From positions 792,017 through 856,016 of the forward strand of contig JAAKBF010000168.1 in the NCBI GenBank assembly GCA_012656075.1: a stretch of DNA of 64,000 nucleotides. Reading direction: 5' to 3'. The stretch comes from Phytophthora hibernalis. Lineage: Eukaryota > Oomycota > Peronosporomycetes > Peronosporales > Peronosporaceae. Position 1 is the stretch's first letter. Each line of letters opens with the position of its first letter. The position numbers were made by a program, and so were the translations under genes. The notes under the pieces are model-generated. The model did not search any database. It was not told where the DNA came from and was given only the letters and a program-made list of their open reading frames with translations. This document shows positions 21,793 to 33,900 of the stretch, piece by piece.

Positions 21793-24436
21793 CGTCCGGT
21801 CAGGCGGCGGGGCGGATGCTGTGGCTGTAATCGTGCCTGGAATCGCACGGGGCTTGGCCCTTCGAATGAGGTTCTGGCTGAGGCTGAGACCGCGGGGGCG
21901 TACGCGGCGAGTTCTACAATGAGAGGCGAGTGGCGTTTCCCGGAGATGAGACGCACCGTCGGTCTTTTTGGCCGGTGGCTTGAGGCTGGCCTCACTGGAA
22001 GGCGCGCGGCGGCTTGCGGCTCAATGGCGTAATGGCGAGTGCGAGCGCGGCGAAGACGGCGAGCAGCAGTGGAGGAATTCAGTTCACCCTGCACGGGCGT
22101 AGAGCATATATATGCTGGACAGCAGGCTATAGATATTCACAGGTTGTGGTTTAGGCGGATGAAGCTGGATTACAACTGGTCCGTACGCGTCTATATAAAA
22201 GACGAGAGGGAATGGCCGGTTTCTGCCCCTCCAGCAGACTGCTGGCGAGAACGTTCGGCGACGAGAGAAACGGCGTGTCATCATCAGCAACCAAAAAGGC
22301 AACTTCTCAAGGGTAACCTTTATGATGGCTACCATCATTGCCGATGCCTTGCCTGGACGCCGTGCACGGACATTGGCACAGCAGCACAGGCATTGCCACG
22401 CCATGCACTGAAGCCGCTGCCATCGCCCACCATCGTACAAGTGGCTTCAACGAACGTTCACGCGCTGCAGTGACTCACACTGATCAAAGTCTGCGGGCGT
22501 TGTGTCGCGAACGCTGGCAATTGCTTCAAGCCGCAAGCAGCAGCCCTGCAGGTGGATTTGTGCGTCGCATGCGCTGACGTACAGCTTGCCGGCGCCTTCG
22601 CTGAAGGCTGCCCCGGGTTGCCGGTACATGTACATTTCAGGGCGTTGACGGCATGGGTTGCCTTTTGTCCCCATTTTGGCAGGCTGGCTGATGCCTGGCA
22701 AGCACCCGAAATAACCAGCCATGTCCTCGAGTCGGACGCTGCGCCATGCGAGCTGCAGTCCGTCTTGACGGCCATGGGCTGGGCGCTGGGATCGGGGACT
22801 CGATGGGACTGCGGCATATTACGCCGGCTCGTGGTCGCATCAACCATCGGATCCCAGGATAAGGCGTTATCCTGGCCGAAAATGGCTTTAGGTTTACATA
22901 CACATGTAGATGGCCGCTCCGCCAGCCATTCCTTGCTCGATCCGATAGCACATCCGCGACCGTGACAATAACGCTTATGAATGGCGAGGTCCTTCGTGGC
23001 GTCCGTATGGGTCACCACGCCATGTTACTGTTCTTCCGCTGTCTACTCGAGCTGCTACGCTTCCAGCTGCCCCGCCATTCATGGCCTTGGTGTGGGTGGC
23101 GTCTTGCATCTGGTGGGGGACACCCTTGCAATGCAAGAGCTCCATTTCTTGGCGCCAGGGCTTCCTCGCACAACGTTTGCCGATGCCGACGCCAAGCCGC
23201 TGCAGAGTTCAGCCGCGACAACCTAGCGGCAAAAGGTGTCGTTGGTGTCGTTAGGTAACTGCAGATTCAAATTGGGCGTTCGTTGAGGCGGTTGCCCGCT
23301 TCAAGCAATCGAGCAGTCTGATCTCCACACTCGCCCCGCAGTTTACGACTGCCCAGCCCAGCCCAGCACTCAACTTGTAGGAGTCCCGCCAGGACCGAGG
23401 GGCTCAACCGTTTGCTGTGTGAACTCCTTGGTTTTGTCTTCCCGCGACAGTGCTACACTCCGAGTCGGTCGGAGTCCGACGAGTCCAACCGCGCGTCCAG
23501 CGTGATGCCCCACGCGCGCTGACTATCCTCTGCGCAATCAGGGCTGCCGATTTATTACCGGTATATTGCATTGTTATCTATTGCAAGATTGCAAGACCGC
23601 AGACGAAATAGATTATTGATGCTGCAGAGAAATAGAGGGCAATAAATTATTGCAATTCCAGCGACAGCAAATAGATTATTGGTGCGCTGGAATTGTTCCA
23701 ATTGATAACTGTGCCCTGTCCACAGCGCACATTTGCCCGCATTTTTGCTCAAGAACAGAAGAATCTCCATCGGGCACGGCTACAGCGACTGTTGCTGCTG
23801 TCCAGACATGGTTGAGGACCAAACATGCCAAACAACCCCTCCTGGCAATAAATAATCGATATGAAACTTTGAGTTCGTCACAATAAATTATTGGTACACA
23901 TATATTGCAATAACTGCCACAGCAGCCCTGTGCGCAATGGCACTACATGTACAATGTACTTGAAAGTGTCATTGAACAGAGGTGAGTCATTTAAAAAAAT
24001 GGATCGCCAACACAAGTGCGAGCTCCTCCGAGTAATAGCGATAGCCACCCGTCGCTACCGGTACATGTATCTGTGTCCGCCCGCTGCTGCATCGACCTCA
24101 GCCATCCTGCCCTTCCTTTCCACAACTGCCGGGCGATGCTCTTGTGTCCGTCACCACAGCTTCACCACGTCGGCTCTGGCGAGCAAAGCAAAATGAACAT
24201 CGTACAATGCATTTCTGACTACAGCGTGATGACTCAATGGGACTTCAACAATGCTTTCATTTTTTTCATGGTTGGATAGTTGAGGGTCGTGGTTCCTTGA
24301 GCCATTCACCGTCTAAGTATTTATACAAGTACACAGCAGCCGAAGTTCTAGCGACCCGATTGCGAGAATACGGTGCAGATACAGCGCCAGCAAAACAGCA
24401 CGATGCCGTCAAATACTGAATCACAGTCGGTGCCAT
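21793..24436. other. gene-poor 2.6 kb region
   Basis: No supportable gene. The first part (21800-23300) is GC-rich with many overlapping open frames in all directions, which is a composition effect. From 23540 to 23900 it turns AT-rich, with repeated AATA(A/G)ATTATTG words and a short inverted repeat CAATTCCAGC/GCTGGAATTG (23653-23662 and 23686-23695). TACCGGTA palindromes occur near 23556 and 24056. It may contain decayed mobile DNA, but I could not define ends. Confidence 0.4.
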
Positions 24437-24769
24437 CTATCTCTGCACACTCTTGTTCTCCTCCTTGGCGAACAAGTCGTCGAATTGGCGAGACTGGTTG
24501 ATCGGGTTGCGCTTCAGGTTGGCCATTCGGAAGCGGAACTGCCTCCACGACGACCCGCGGTCCTCGCGCGGCTCCAGCGTGTGGTGCAGCGACGTGAAGC
24601 GCTCCTCCTTGTTCACGTACACGTCTGGGTTCGTGAAGAGGTAACGCATCGACATGCTTCCAGCGGCCACAGCAGCAAAGGTGGCGCAGAAGACAACAGG
24701 GAAGGTTCCCTTGTCCGTGGTCCAGAGGTTGAGCAGCTTGTAGCCCTGACGCTTGACGACTTGAACCAT
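24437..24769 (-). CDS. NDUFA4/B12D-like small mitochondrial membrane protein
   Basis: A 110-residue intronless protein starting MVQVVKRQGYKLLNLW. One hydrophobic segment (FPVVFCATFAAVAAGSMSM) is followed directly by RYLFTNPDVYVNK, the R-x-L-x-x-NPDV signature shared by NDUFA4 (MLRQ) and plant B12D proteins. In animals NDUFA4 belongs to cytochrome c oxidase. Inference: an inner-membrane respiratory-chain subunit or assembly factor, with the longer hydrophilic C-terminal tail outside the membrane. The ATG at 24769 gives the expected short N terminus; upstream in-frame codons lack an ATG. Confidence 0.75.
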   Translation of the reverse strand: MVQVVKRQGYKLLNLWTTDKGTFPVVFCATFAAVAAGSMSMRYLFTNPDVYVNKEERFTSLHHTLEPREDRGSSWRQFRFRMANLKRNPINQSRQFDDLFAKEENKSVQR

Positions 24770-25086
24770 TTTGGATGAAGTGGTGGGGAGTTGATCAATT
24801 GAAGTGATCGGTCGAGTGGAAATTGTGGAATGAGTCGAACTGCAGGAGTAGCGCTGCACCCCGGAAGTGGAACGTGCGTGGCATTGCCAAGCAGTTGCCT
24901 TTCCACGCTAGACATGCAACTTCGACTTGACCTCGTTTTAGCAAAGACACGAGCAGGTCGCGCTATAGACACGCATGAAATCGAGAACCGGTAAATACCG
25001 GTTTTGGAGGAATTCGAAAAGCCCAAGCATCCAACTTGGGTCACCCAAAGGTGGGTGAATGGGTCGGACCTCTTTATCCCAAAACG
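24770..25086. other. divergent promoter region
   Basis: This 317-bp spacer separates the head-to-head NDUFA4-like and PIG-X genes and presumably drives both. It carries the direct pair AACCGGTA and ATACCGGTT near 24985-25003. No open frame is supported. Confidence 0.4.
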
Positions 25087-27328
25087 ATGCGACGCTGGGT
25101 TTTGCTAAGCACCCTCGTCGCGTGCCTTGGAGTCGACACAGCGTCCCCCGCGACGCTTGCACTGTGGCCCCAGTACATTGACGCACAACTGTCGCTCTCC
25201 CATGACGCAGGTGCGTTAAGTACCCGTAACGAGGCTGCACATTGAGAAGATCGCTCTGACAGTTTTGGGTCATTCAGATGGGTCGTCAGTTGTCATGGCT
25301 CGCATGGCGGAGCTCTGGGCACTTTCAGTATGCTGATGGACGCTCAATCGGAGGTATACATTGCCACACTGGTTGTTTGTGTTAATGCAAATATTGGGTT
25401 AACGGCGTTCTGTGTAGGTGCCTCTTGACCCCTCATTGAAACAATTGAGGTTGGAATTCCACGTATTCCAGGTAGAAGGGGTTGTTCTAATGATATTTCA
25501 ATGATTATCGCTCGCTATATGACTGCTGTAGGTTACTTGGGTTCCGGCTGGACATGTCGAGAGCTCCGTCTTAAATCGGTTCTTGGCGAACTCTCTGCGG
25601 TTCAATAGGATGAATGCCGAGGGAATTCATCTGCAAATTAAGCTGAGCGATGGAACTGCATGGGGTGAAATCAACGAGACGCATCATGAACGGGTTGAGA
25701 GAAATGTCCGTGACATTTTACAGAGCACGCTTCCCGCGATGGGGGTTCTACCTAATCTTTCTAAAGGTGAGGGCTACTGCTTAGAAAGCTGTGGGTGTCC
25801 CTACGCACAGATGATCTTTGGGTTCGCGGCTCATTCTGTGTTGATGGTTTTTGGTTCTAGGTTTCTTGGCCAAGTCGTTGTGTAATTTTCACGCATGGAA
25901 GACGAGCGACCCGCTTCAGGAGGTTCTTGGTGAGCGTACTGCAGAATCACCAGGCCTTTGTTATTCCTCATCGTTTCCGCTCTCGTCAAAGTTGGCGATG
26001 CACCATTCTTCAAGAATGTTGCCGAGCGAGTTGATTCGCACAGCTCAGCAGTGGAACGCGCTCTGCTTGAAGCGAAACGCGATATCAGCTCAATCCCCAT
26101 GAAATTCGGCTCGTCGTGATGCGACTAGGTCGTGCTTCAGCTTCTTCGACTAGTATTGAAGCAGAGTATTTGGAGGCGTGGATTGCTAAAGCCTCGGACG
26201 CAAAGGAGGCTTGGGCTGCTACCCTTTCGGCTGATAAGGCTAAGAGCGACCTGCTCGTTGTGAAGTCGCTTCGTCAAGAAGTGGGCAACGATCTTGAGTA
26301 CATCTGGGCTCGACGAGAAGACAAGCCCACAGCAGCTACCTCTCTGTCAACGCTAGGGATTGAAGTCCCAAAACGGTAGCGGGAGCTTCAGTGCAGACAG
26401 CTATAGCTGGAGAGGGATTCCATCGACGATACGTCATGGACGTGAAGATTTTGCAGTCCGAGGCATGTGAAGGCGCGTCCGAGAACAAAACGATCCTTGT
26501 GCGCATGCCAGTCACTAGCACTGCGTATATTGACTTGGACGAGATTCGGGTGCGTTCCAGGTGGGAAAAATGCTGCGTTGGGTCGTTTTGCTAACGTGCT
26601 CGTGGTGTGTGTCGCTTATCTCGCAGAGAATGGAGCGTTTTGGTGAGCTGAAGCTACTAACTTTCACGAAACACATTGAAATTGAGCGGCCGTCGCCAGT
26701 TTCCTCGCAGCATGTGGTTGGCCTCGAATTTGTCATGTGCGTACTCATTTTATTAGTTGTTCGTGTTGACGTTGCTGTTCTCACGCTCTCGAATCCTTTT
26801 TTGCAGGCCATCCACCAACCAACTGCACGTGGAGTTTCCGATCCACTTCCGTTATCAAGCCCCGTCAGAAACTGATCTCTACCGCTCCGCGTTTGTCATC
26901 GCCCCAGACATTTTCTTATTGTGCCAGGGAGAAGGTCAGCCTGTCACGAGAACACAATCATTATCAGAAGGTACTGCTGCGCGAGACTACTTTCAGGTAA
27001 GCAACGGATTCACACTGGCAATCAACGTTAGTGTGGTGCTGATGGTTTTATTATGCGGGTACTATAATAGGCCTTGGGATTGATCAGTACCTCGGAACCG
27101 ATTTTAACCGCCCGCTGGCTTCGCCTGTCGACAGGCTTCCCGATTCAAGTAACAGAGGTGCTTACGCCTGTCGGCTATCTTCCTTCAGGCTGGCTTGTGA
27201 GCTCCGGGACACTGATGTTTGCAAGTTTGGGGGCGGCGATTCTTCTCTGGGTGTCCATTAGCGCCGCGAAGCGAGCTCAGAACTTGTCCGTGAATGTGGG
27301 GACCCGCTGGAAAGCCAAACTTGAATGA
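25087..27328 (+). CDS. PIGX: PIG-X/Pbn1-like subunit of GPI mannosyltransferase I
   Basis: PIG-X stabilises the catalytic subunit PIG-M, which adds the first mannose to GPI anchors in the ER lumen. The protein starts with a signal peptide (MRRWVLLSTLVACLGVDTAS). The C-terminal half matches PIG-X: GEGFHRRYVMDVKI, TSTAYIDLDEIR, FPIHFRYQAPSETDLYRSA, CQGEG and a final membrane span (LMFASLGAAILLWVSISAA). Several short introns are visible (25435-25499 region, about 25770-25860, 26551-26627, 26740-26810, 26997-27071). At least one base is missing (in the A run near 26368), and more breaks lie in 25890-26120, so the middle exons are uncertain. The luminal region before the PIG-X domain is long and partly coiled-coil-like. 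Confidence 0.75.
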
Positions 27329-27480
27329 ACGGCGAGCCTGAAGTCTCCTTTGACGTCTTCCAACAAATTTGTGCTTACATACACCATTTTTAATACCTTG
27401 CGCTCTGCTTGCTTTGCTCATGGATGCGAATAATAAGTTGTCCAATACATAAGCTCTCAGTTGAGAGTTCCCCGTGCTCG

Positions 27481-28574
27481 TTAGCTGCCGTAGTTCTCCT
27501 CGGTTAGCAGCCGTAACGTGAGGGTGGCATGGTCCAGCACAGTGATGGTGTAGTGGTTCATGCGTCGGGTCTGCAGGTCCCTGGTAATAGGCGTCGGAGG
27601 AAACGACCCGGGCGTGACGGCACCCAGGTAGTAGTCCATTCCCTGGTCATCATCGTCGCATCCACTGAGGGTGACAGTGGCGCGGAACAGGTTCGTCGGC
27701 ACGTTCGAGTGCATCATCTTGGCCATCCGTCGAGACATTTCCGACGGGATATTTGAGTCCTGCTCGCTGTAGTCCACGGCCCAACCCGGTTCAAACTCGT
27801 CGTCACTGCTTCCCAAACTGCTTTCGGACTCCAAGTCGGGGTCGTGCATGCAGTGGTATTGTCTGTGGCTCGAGTCTGAGAGGTCTACTGGCGACGTGCA
27901 CGGCGTCTGGGTCCCTGAAGGTTCCGCTGCGAAGAACCGCTGGATCCCGAGGAAGAGCTGCTGGTAGAACCCGTGTGGCTCTTGCTCTTCTTCGTCTTGG
28001 TGTCTGTACGACGCCTCGTCGAGCTCTTTGGCTACCAGAGAGCGCCAGAACTCGGTGAACTGGGCGTCTGACAGCGAAATGACCGAGTCGGCCACTCGAT
28101 CGAGCGAGTCCACCGCAGCAACCGGCAGCTGTGTCTGGAGCTGCATGTACCATTGCACAATGGACGAGGCGCAGTACTTGGCACAACTCCGGTCGAGTTG
28201 ATAGAGCACGAAGGCCAACGTACGTAGTAGAGACTTCTCCACGGCCACGACGACCGACATGGCCCCAGACGCGCCGTCGTCATTGGACGCATCACTTGGT
28301 ACGTCGCTGTGGCCGCGACAGACATCCGTGGCACCTGTCATGGCTCTGGTCCCTCGGTCGAAAGATGCTGAATGACCTCCGTGAGCGTCGTTTCCCAGGC
28401 GTTCCGGTCCCTCGACTCGTGAATGAAAGGGCCAGCGTGCGAGATATCTTTGGGCGATATTGGCAAACTGCCTATGCCAGCGGCCAGAAACGGTCGAGCA
28501 GTTGTTGTCGTCACTACCTTTTCGTATGGCAGGGCCGCACTTCCTTCCACTTTTAGAGTGGGGCTAAGCACCAC
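27481..28574 (-). CDS. hypothetical acidic protein, family not recognised
   Basis: The main frame (28341-27481) encodes 286 residues beginning at an ATG. The upstream frame ending at 28338 (contains RPFLAAGIGSLPISPKDIS and RDRNAWETTLTEVIQHLS) fits as its N-terminal continuation if one base is missing near 28340. No ATG is seen at its head, so an upstream exon is likely; a CTTAG acceptor lies near 28565. Features are a helical middle (SLLRTLAFVLYQLD), a Ser/Asp/Glu-rich stretch (SDDEFEPGWAVDYSEQDS), and a C terminus with TLTLRLLTEENYGS. No signal peptide is seen. The function is unknown. It converges on PIG-X, 150 bp away. Confidence 0.6.
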
Positions 28575-29094
28575 GCAGATGAAAGATCACAGGAGTCGCT
28601 TGGCCTGGAGAAAGGAGAAGCTTCTTGCTTCGGCTTGGTCTTCGCAGTGAAGTGCTTGACTGAGTCAGGTAACTTCAACTGCTTGCCGGTGCTTCACTGG
28701 TACTTTTAGTACTTTTGCGGCAGAAGCGATCTGATTGAGATTCTCAACGTAGTTGGTGGGTTCTGTGAGAATCGATAATCCATGTCCGCTGAGGTTCACT
28801 TCATTCAAAGCGAGCGTTGGAAGTAAGGAAATCAAGAGCAAACTCAGCAGACCGTTGTTGCCGTCAGTTGAACAGTGTACATGTAGCCATCTCCTAAAAT
28901 GCGCCGTCGTTCCTGCAACGGTTTATAGGATATGCCGGGGCCGACAGGCCCGACATATCCGATACCGAGCAACTGAAGGTGACCCCTGAAGTACTTGCAA
29001 GCATTTCGCTCACAGTCAACGTCTAGAACAAATCTCTGCATGTCCTGTTGAGGACGTGCATCCTTCCATTAGCGTCCATCTTGCCGCGAAGATA
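28575..29094. other. intergenic region with an imperfect palindrome
   Basis: No gene is visible. At 28928-28960 the sequence GGATATGCCGGGGCC, a 4-nt spacer and GGCCCGACATATCC form an imperfect hairpin (one mismatch and one bulge). It could be a transposon remnant or a regulatory site. The region ends at the left terminus of the MITE-like element. Confidence 0.35.
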
Positions 29095-29707
29095 CCGTAT
29101 TCCCCTGTTACAAGCATCGCTTAGTTACAAGCGTCACTGAAAAATTTCATCCAATCACATAGCTTTATTTTTTGGCTGATTTTCCTTTTGTTACAAGCGT
29201 CAGGTAAAGTGGTCCCACACAGCTACCACTTTCCTAAACAAACATAATGGGAGGCCACGATTAAATGGAGAAGGTCGCAAGCCGAACCGAAGCCTACGTG
29301 CGTCATTCACGTACAAGTTCAAGTCTGACAGCATAAAGTCCTTCAAGGCATCGGGTGAAGACGAGTTAGATGGAGGAGAATTGAGCCCTCAGGCCAAGCA
29401 AAGTAAATTCCATACAAATATAAACGGCATCGGTGCTGGTTAGTCCACACGGCCGCCACGGCCCTCAAAATTGGTGTCAAGCTGGCTCACATACAGGTGT
29501 AGCATAATACCAACGCTGGTCGCCGTCGCCTCAACGGTTGTCCAGGAAATGCTGCGAGTGGTCGCCGTACCAGCCGCATTACTGTCCAAGTTCGTGTAGG
29601 TGATACCGTACAACTTATATTAAGTACGTGTAGATTGCATTTGCACCCAAAGTTCATTTCCTAACCCTCACATGTAGATTGGTGACGCTTGTAACAGGGG
29701 AATGCGG
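29095..29707. mobile_element. MITE-like element, 613 bp, with inverted ends and TA target duplication
   Basis: The left end reads CCGTATTCCCCTGTTACAAGC and the right end, reverse-complemented, reads CCGCATTCCCCTGTTACAAGC, followed on both sides by GTCAC after a short extra block on the left. Both ends are flanked by TA (29093-29094 and 29708-29709), as in Tc1/mariner-type insertions. There is no transposase-like frame inside, so the element would be non-autonomous. The left inner region repeats GTTACAAGCGTCA at 29132 and about 29198, as sub-terminal copies do. The near-identity of the 21-bp ends argues for recent activity. Confidence 0.7.
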
Positions 29708-29909
29708 TACCAACATTATCCAGTGAGCGTCCGTCTAGCATCCTCTACATGTACTATTTCGCCCGAAATCACCAAATGCAGTACGTGTATTCTTACATGA
29801 AGTTATCCTTCGTAATCTGTCGATACGTGAGACCCTGCTAGTGGTGAAAACATCGCGGCTCTCTGCTTCGCGCTAAACAGCTCTGACTACCTGCGCAGAT
29901 TTCCGTTTG

Positions 29910-30965
29910 TAGAAAAAAGATTTTCGGGCATGTAGAACTTGTGAAACTTCTGCCAGCACGTTCATTGCACATCCGGACATGAAAACGACTTGGCGGGGCC
30001 GTTGTAAGCTTCCGAACACTAGGAGACACAGTGGTCTGCACAGTACATCGTAGCTTCCGTCGGAAACCTCTCTTCGAAACGACAAATCACACATTCGCGC
30101 TTCCGTCGAGAGTCGGGAAACACTTGCCACGACCGTCTAGGGATGCATCCCGGTAGAGGAGCTGCGACTTTTGTCGCTGCTCTCTGCAAGGAGTTCGCAG
30201 AACGTCGAGATCAATATCGATCGGGTCATCGAATAGTAAACCGGTATTGCAGAGCGGATTTCTCCACCCGTCATTAAGCAGCGCCGACGTTAACTCTACA
30301 ACGAATGTTCGATGGAGATCTCGCCCTTTGTTTGCCTTCCCGGCTAGTTTACGCGTAATATAAGGGTTGCATCGAGCAAGATCAATAAAAGCCATCGCAA
30401 GCTTTTTGTGCCATGTGGCCATCGGCTACCGAAAAGCACGATCATAGCTGGTCAAATCGGTCGACACCCTGCATCGATTGGTTGTACTCGATGAGCACTG
30501 AAAGCCACCTTTCGGTTTCCCACGAGGCGTTCTACTTGTGTAGTAGAAGACGGGTCGGCGTTGGAGACAATGTTCACAACTGCCCCATCAACACACGAGG
30601 CAGCCACAATTTTGTTGCGAGCGCAGACACCTTGCCGAGTTGTACCTCTCGGTTTTTTGTCCTTCTTTGAAAGCATGAAACAGCGCGGGAAGTGCTTACT
30701 ATTATCACGAACAGTGCCTCGGCAGAACAGACCAAACAACCGAAGGATCTCCAAGAGCTGACAGGAAGTGTAAACGTTGTCGGTGTTAATGATTCTCTTG
30801 CTGCCATGCAGCGGTCGAGTGGCCTCAATAACATGTTTTATCACCTCAGAAGAAAAATCTATTGCTGCTTGCAGTCTTGCCACGCTATCTCCCTCCACAA
30901 CACCGCTCACTGGCGGTGTGTGCGACTCCTTCGATGCAACTTCCAATTTGAACCAGAAACGTTGC
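29910..30965 (-). pseudogene. piggyBac-type transposase, C-terminal fragment
   Basis: This is the 3' half of the transposase whose 5' half lies at 34440-35754. It shows the second catalytic aspartate region (RIINTDNVYTSCQLLEILR, the usual DNFYTS), the GLFCRGTVRDNSKHFPR segment, the third aspartate region (EYNQSMQGVDRFDQL, the usual MGGVDxxDQ), the helical WHKKLAMAFIDLARCNPYI segment, and a Cys-rich tail with CVICRFEE, CADHC and CWQKFHKFYMPE. Frame breaks occur near 30600, 30430, 30100 and 29990. The gene cannot encode a transposase as it stands, because the retroelement separates it from its N-terminal half. Confidence 0.75.
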
Positions 30966-30999
30966 AACGAATGGCTTGTACGCCGTGTTCACCACCTTG

Positions 31000-33900
31000 G
31001 TAAGGCAATCGATCGCACTGATGACTGAATTGATGCCCTCAGGAGCCACGCACTTGAGTAGTGAGGTCTTTCCTTTGAGGTTAGTCATGTCATGAGAACG
31101 AGCTGCTTCCCGACGCGCCTTTGCTGTCAGCATGGTGAAGTGCATCAGCGAGAGTCCAAGACAACCGAAATCCCAGGAGTAAAATCCACGTCCAATGCAG
31201 GAAGGGAAAGTCCTTCTTCTGAATCTGTAGCATATCCATAAACCGTTACGTTTTCCACTCGGGATATGACTTGCCGACGCATAAAATTCGTGTTGCACTT
31301 CGAGAAGGCTAAGCAGAGGCAGCAATAATTGTGCTAGCGGGTTTCGACTCGAACGTCGGTTGTTCCAGGCAACCGCTGACTGATTGTCTATCCAAAAGCG
31401 GATGTGACTGGTGTTTTTATGGAGAACGCCTGCCCAGTAGCATCCCCATACCAAAGCAGAGAATACACTGCTCATTAGCTCTCGGACGTTGATTCCGTAG
31501 TTAGATGACCCGGATCTGTTGAATTCTTCAATTCTGAGCTGCTCATAATTGGTGAAGCGAACTTGAAGATAATCTTTCCGAGCAGGAAAGAGAGCGCAAA
31601 GGCCGAATTCACTGGCATCCATGTAAATGTTGAAATCGACAGGCTGAGTGTCGACGAATCGCACCAGGGGCACCGCGTTAAATTTCCCAACCTATATGAT
31701 CAGCTTGAACCACCGCAGATCTTCGCGAGCGTCATCCGTGATACGAATACGAAATGGTCGGCTAGGGACACGAGCCAAGTCAGCTAACCGTCGGAAAAGG
31801 GGATGGCTGGGCGAATACAAGTAACAACATGGCTCAAACTTCCCATCAGCTTGCGCAGCTGCCGGCGCGTGGTAAACTCGCGTGATATCATCAGGTCAAT
31901 TCGACGAGATGCTTTGAGTATTTTTTCGACCGGCAGTGACAGGGTAGACAAGGATGGGTCCCATATTAAACCCAATGCCTTGCCGCGCGTGAACCATTCA
32001 GTAATTTTTTCTGCATTCATCGACTCGGGTCCGAGTACCGCAGTCATCGTGCGGCGAAGCGATACGTTAGATTCTGCAAGGTGTGACCCTATGTCGGGTT
32101 CAATACAATTGTGATCATCGCACCATGCTTTAGAATCAAAAGGATCTGCCGCCTCGTAAGGTTGCCGAGGCCCTGCAATCCAATATTATCGCGGGAATCA
32201 CTCCAACCAAACGGACATGACATGTCAAAGATCAGAACGCCAAGCTCCTTGATCACACCAGCGAATCGACCGACGTTGGTTGGCGTGAATGGGTATGTTC
32301 CTAAAAGCGGCGACGTCACCGGAGGCCATTTTAGCCCGATTTGGGAACTGGTGTTGAACGTGTAGGATTCGTCAGGCCAGAATTGCTGCACCATCATAGC
32401 CGACGTCGATTTCGGAAGAATCTACCGTGAAGTCATTCACCGAGTTTCCGTCGGGGTAGAATAGGTCGTGAATTGTCCGCGCGTCAATCGAAAGGGGTGA
32501 ATCACCTTTCGGAGCTGCTCAAATGGGTTGCACGTGATATCTGAGAGATCTCCAAGCAGATCAGCGTCTAGAATGAGGTACTGACCATTGTCTTGACCTT
32601 TTCTTAAGTTCTTAATCACTGTGTCAAGAGCTTCGTAAAGTGAGCCGTGATATGGTGGAAGCGCAAAATTGTGGTGGAAACTCACCGCTCCAAACAAACT
32701 GGGATGACGCCATGACGGACTATTGTCTCCCACCGGCTTCGGTAACGATACGAAGTCCAACCCGTCATATGATCTGGTATCACCAGAGCCTTATTTGGCC
32801 TCGAGTCGCATGAGGTTTCACCACGAATAAGGCGCACGAAATCGGGCAGTGGCATTCGGGTTCGGCGCAAAAATCGCTGTAGGTGGCTTGCTTCTTCTGC
32901 TCAAGGACGTGAACTACCCGACCATCAGCCGAATTTGTATTGGGGTATTCCGTGGGGGTCGAATTCCAACGCGGGTCAATGCTGCAGATGTCTCCTGGGT
33001 GATGAGGTCGCGATGATGACAGAGGGGCTTCTTCTGCACCGCTAAAGTCGACCGAAAACACGCCTCAACTACAGTTGTGTAGACATGCAAAGCATGTTGA
33101 CTAGGATCGTCGTTTACCTAGAGAGAACCGTCCGTGTATCGACCAATTATGGTTGAACAGACTACCGAAACTGTGGGTATGGGCAAGGTGCCCCCACCTC
33201 CGAGAAGGAGGTTCCAAATCTTGAGCAACCGCCTTCCCCAGGTTCGGGGGTGAGAACAGGGGGTTCATGTGATGTCACGGGGAATGGACATCGAGTCCTC
33301 CGCGGCCCCGACAGGTCGTGATAAAATGTTAATATCCGCACAACCGCTTTCCTTGGAGACTTTTGTGAGCACTCCAACTGGGTTGGGGACTACGGATGTA
33401 GAAATAATATCCACAGCAGCCACACCTGATGAACTGGTTCCGCTGCCAGCACCCTCTTTGCACTGAAGTCTCCGTACGTCGCATGACCCAGTTCTGGGTG
33501 ATAGAACTGTAGTGTGCATCGGGGCTCCGGTGGGTCAGGTCGACACGAGGTGCACAGTGGTGACGAACAATTTAAGTGCCCCTCGCCGCCGCATCTTCAC
33601 GCGTCTTCATCAGCAGAAATGCTGGCGAAAGATGGTGCGAGACCACCGAAGAGATCGGCGATAAAGCCGATCACCGATTGACGAAGCTTGTTCGGTCTGA
33701 AGTGTGATCGCTAGACTACCGGTGGTTGACTGGCTAACCACCGCTCGTACAGCTAGCTTTCACGTTTCAGCAACGTGTCATCCGTCAGCGTACGCCAGCA
33801 CTTGCCATTCGTCGTACTTCGCCGATCGTCGCCGGGTATAGCCACGCCCTTGAGGAAGATCGACACGTGGTACCCATAACACCACCGATTCGTGGTTGGA

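Noticed and set aside
21793..22094. N-terminal extension of the RasGAP up to 22094
   Set aside because: The upstream part of that open frame is Arg/Ala-rich without any motif and is out of frame with the arginine-finger region; ATG 21792 fits the shifted frames better.
22458..23018. 186-codon minus-strand open frame in the gene-poor region
   Set aside because: Cys/Ala/Ser-rich without any motif, and frames of similar length exist on the other strand; this is expected in GC-rich spacer DNA.
31000..31260. Tyrosine recombinase of the retroelement
   Set aside because: The space after RNase H is too short and shows no R-H-R-Y motif, so I do not claim the recombinase.
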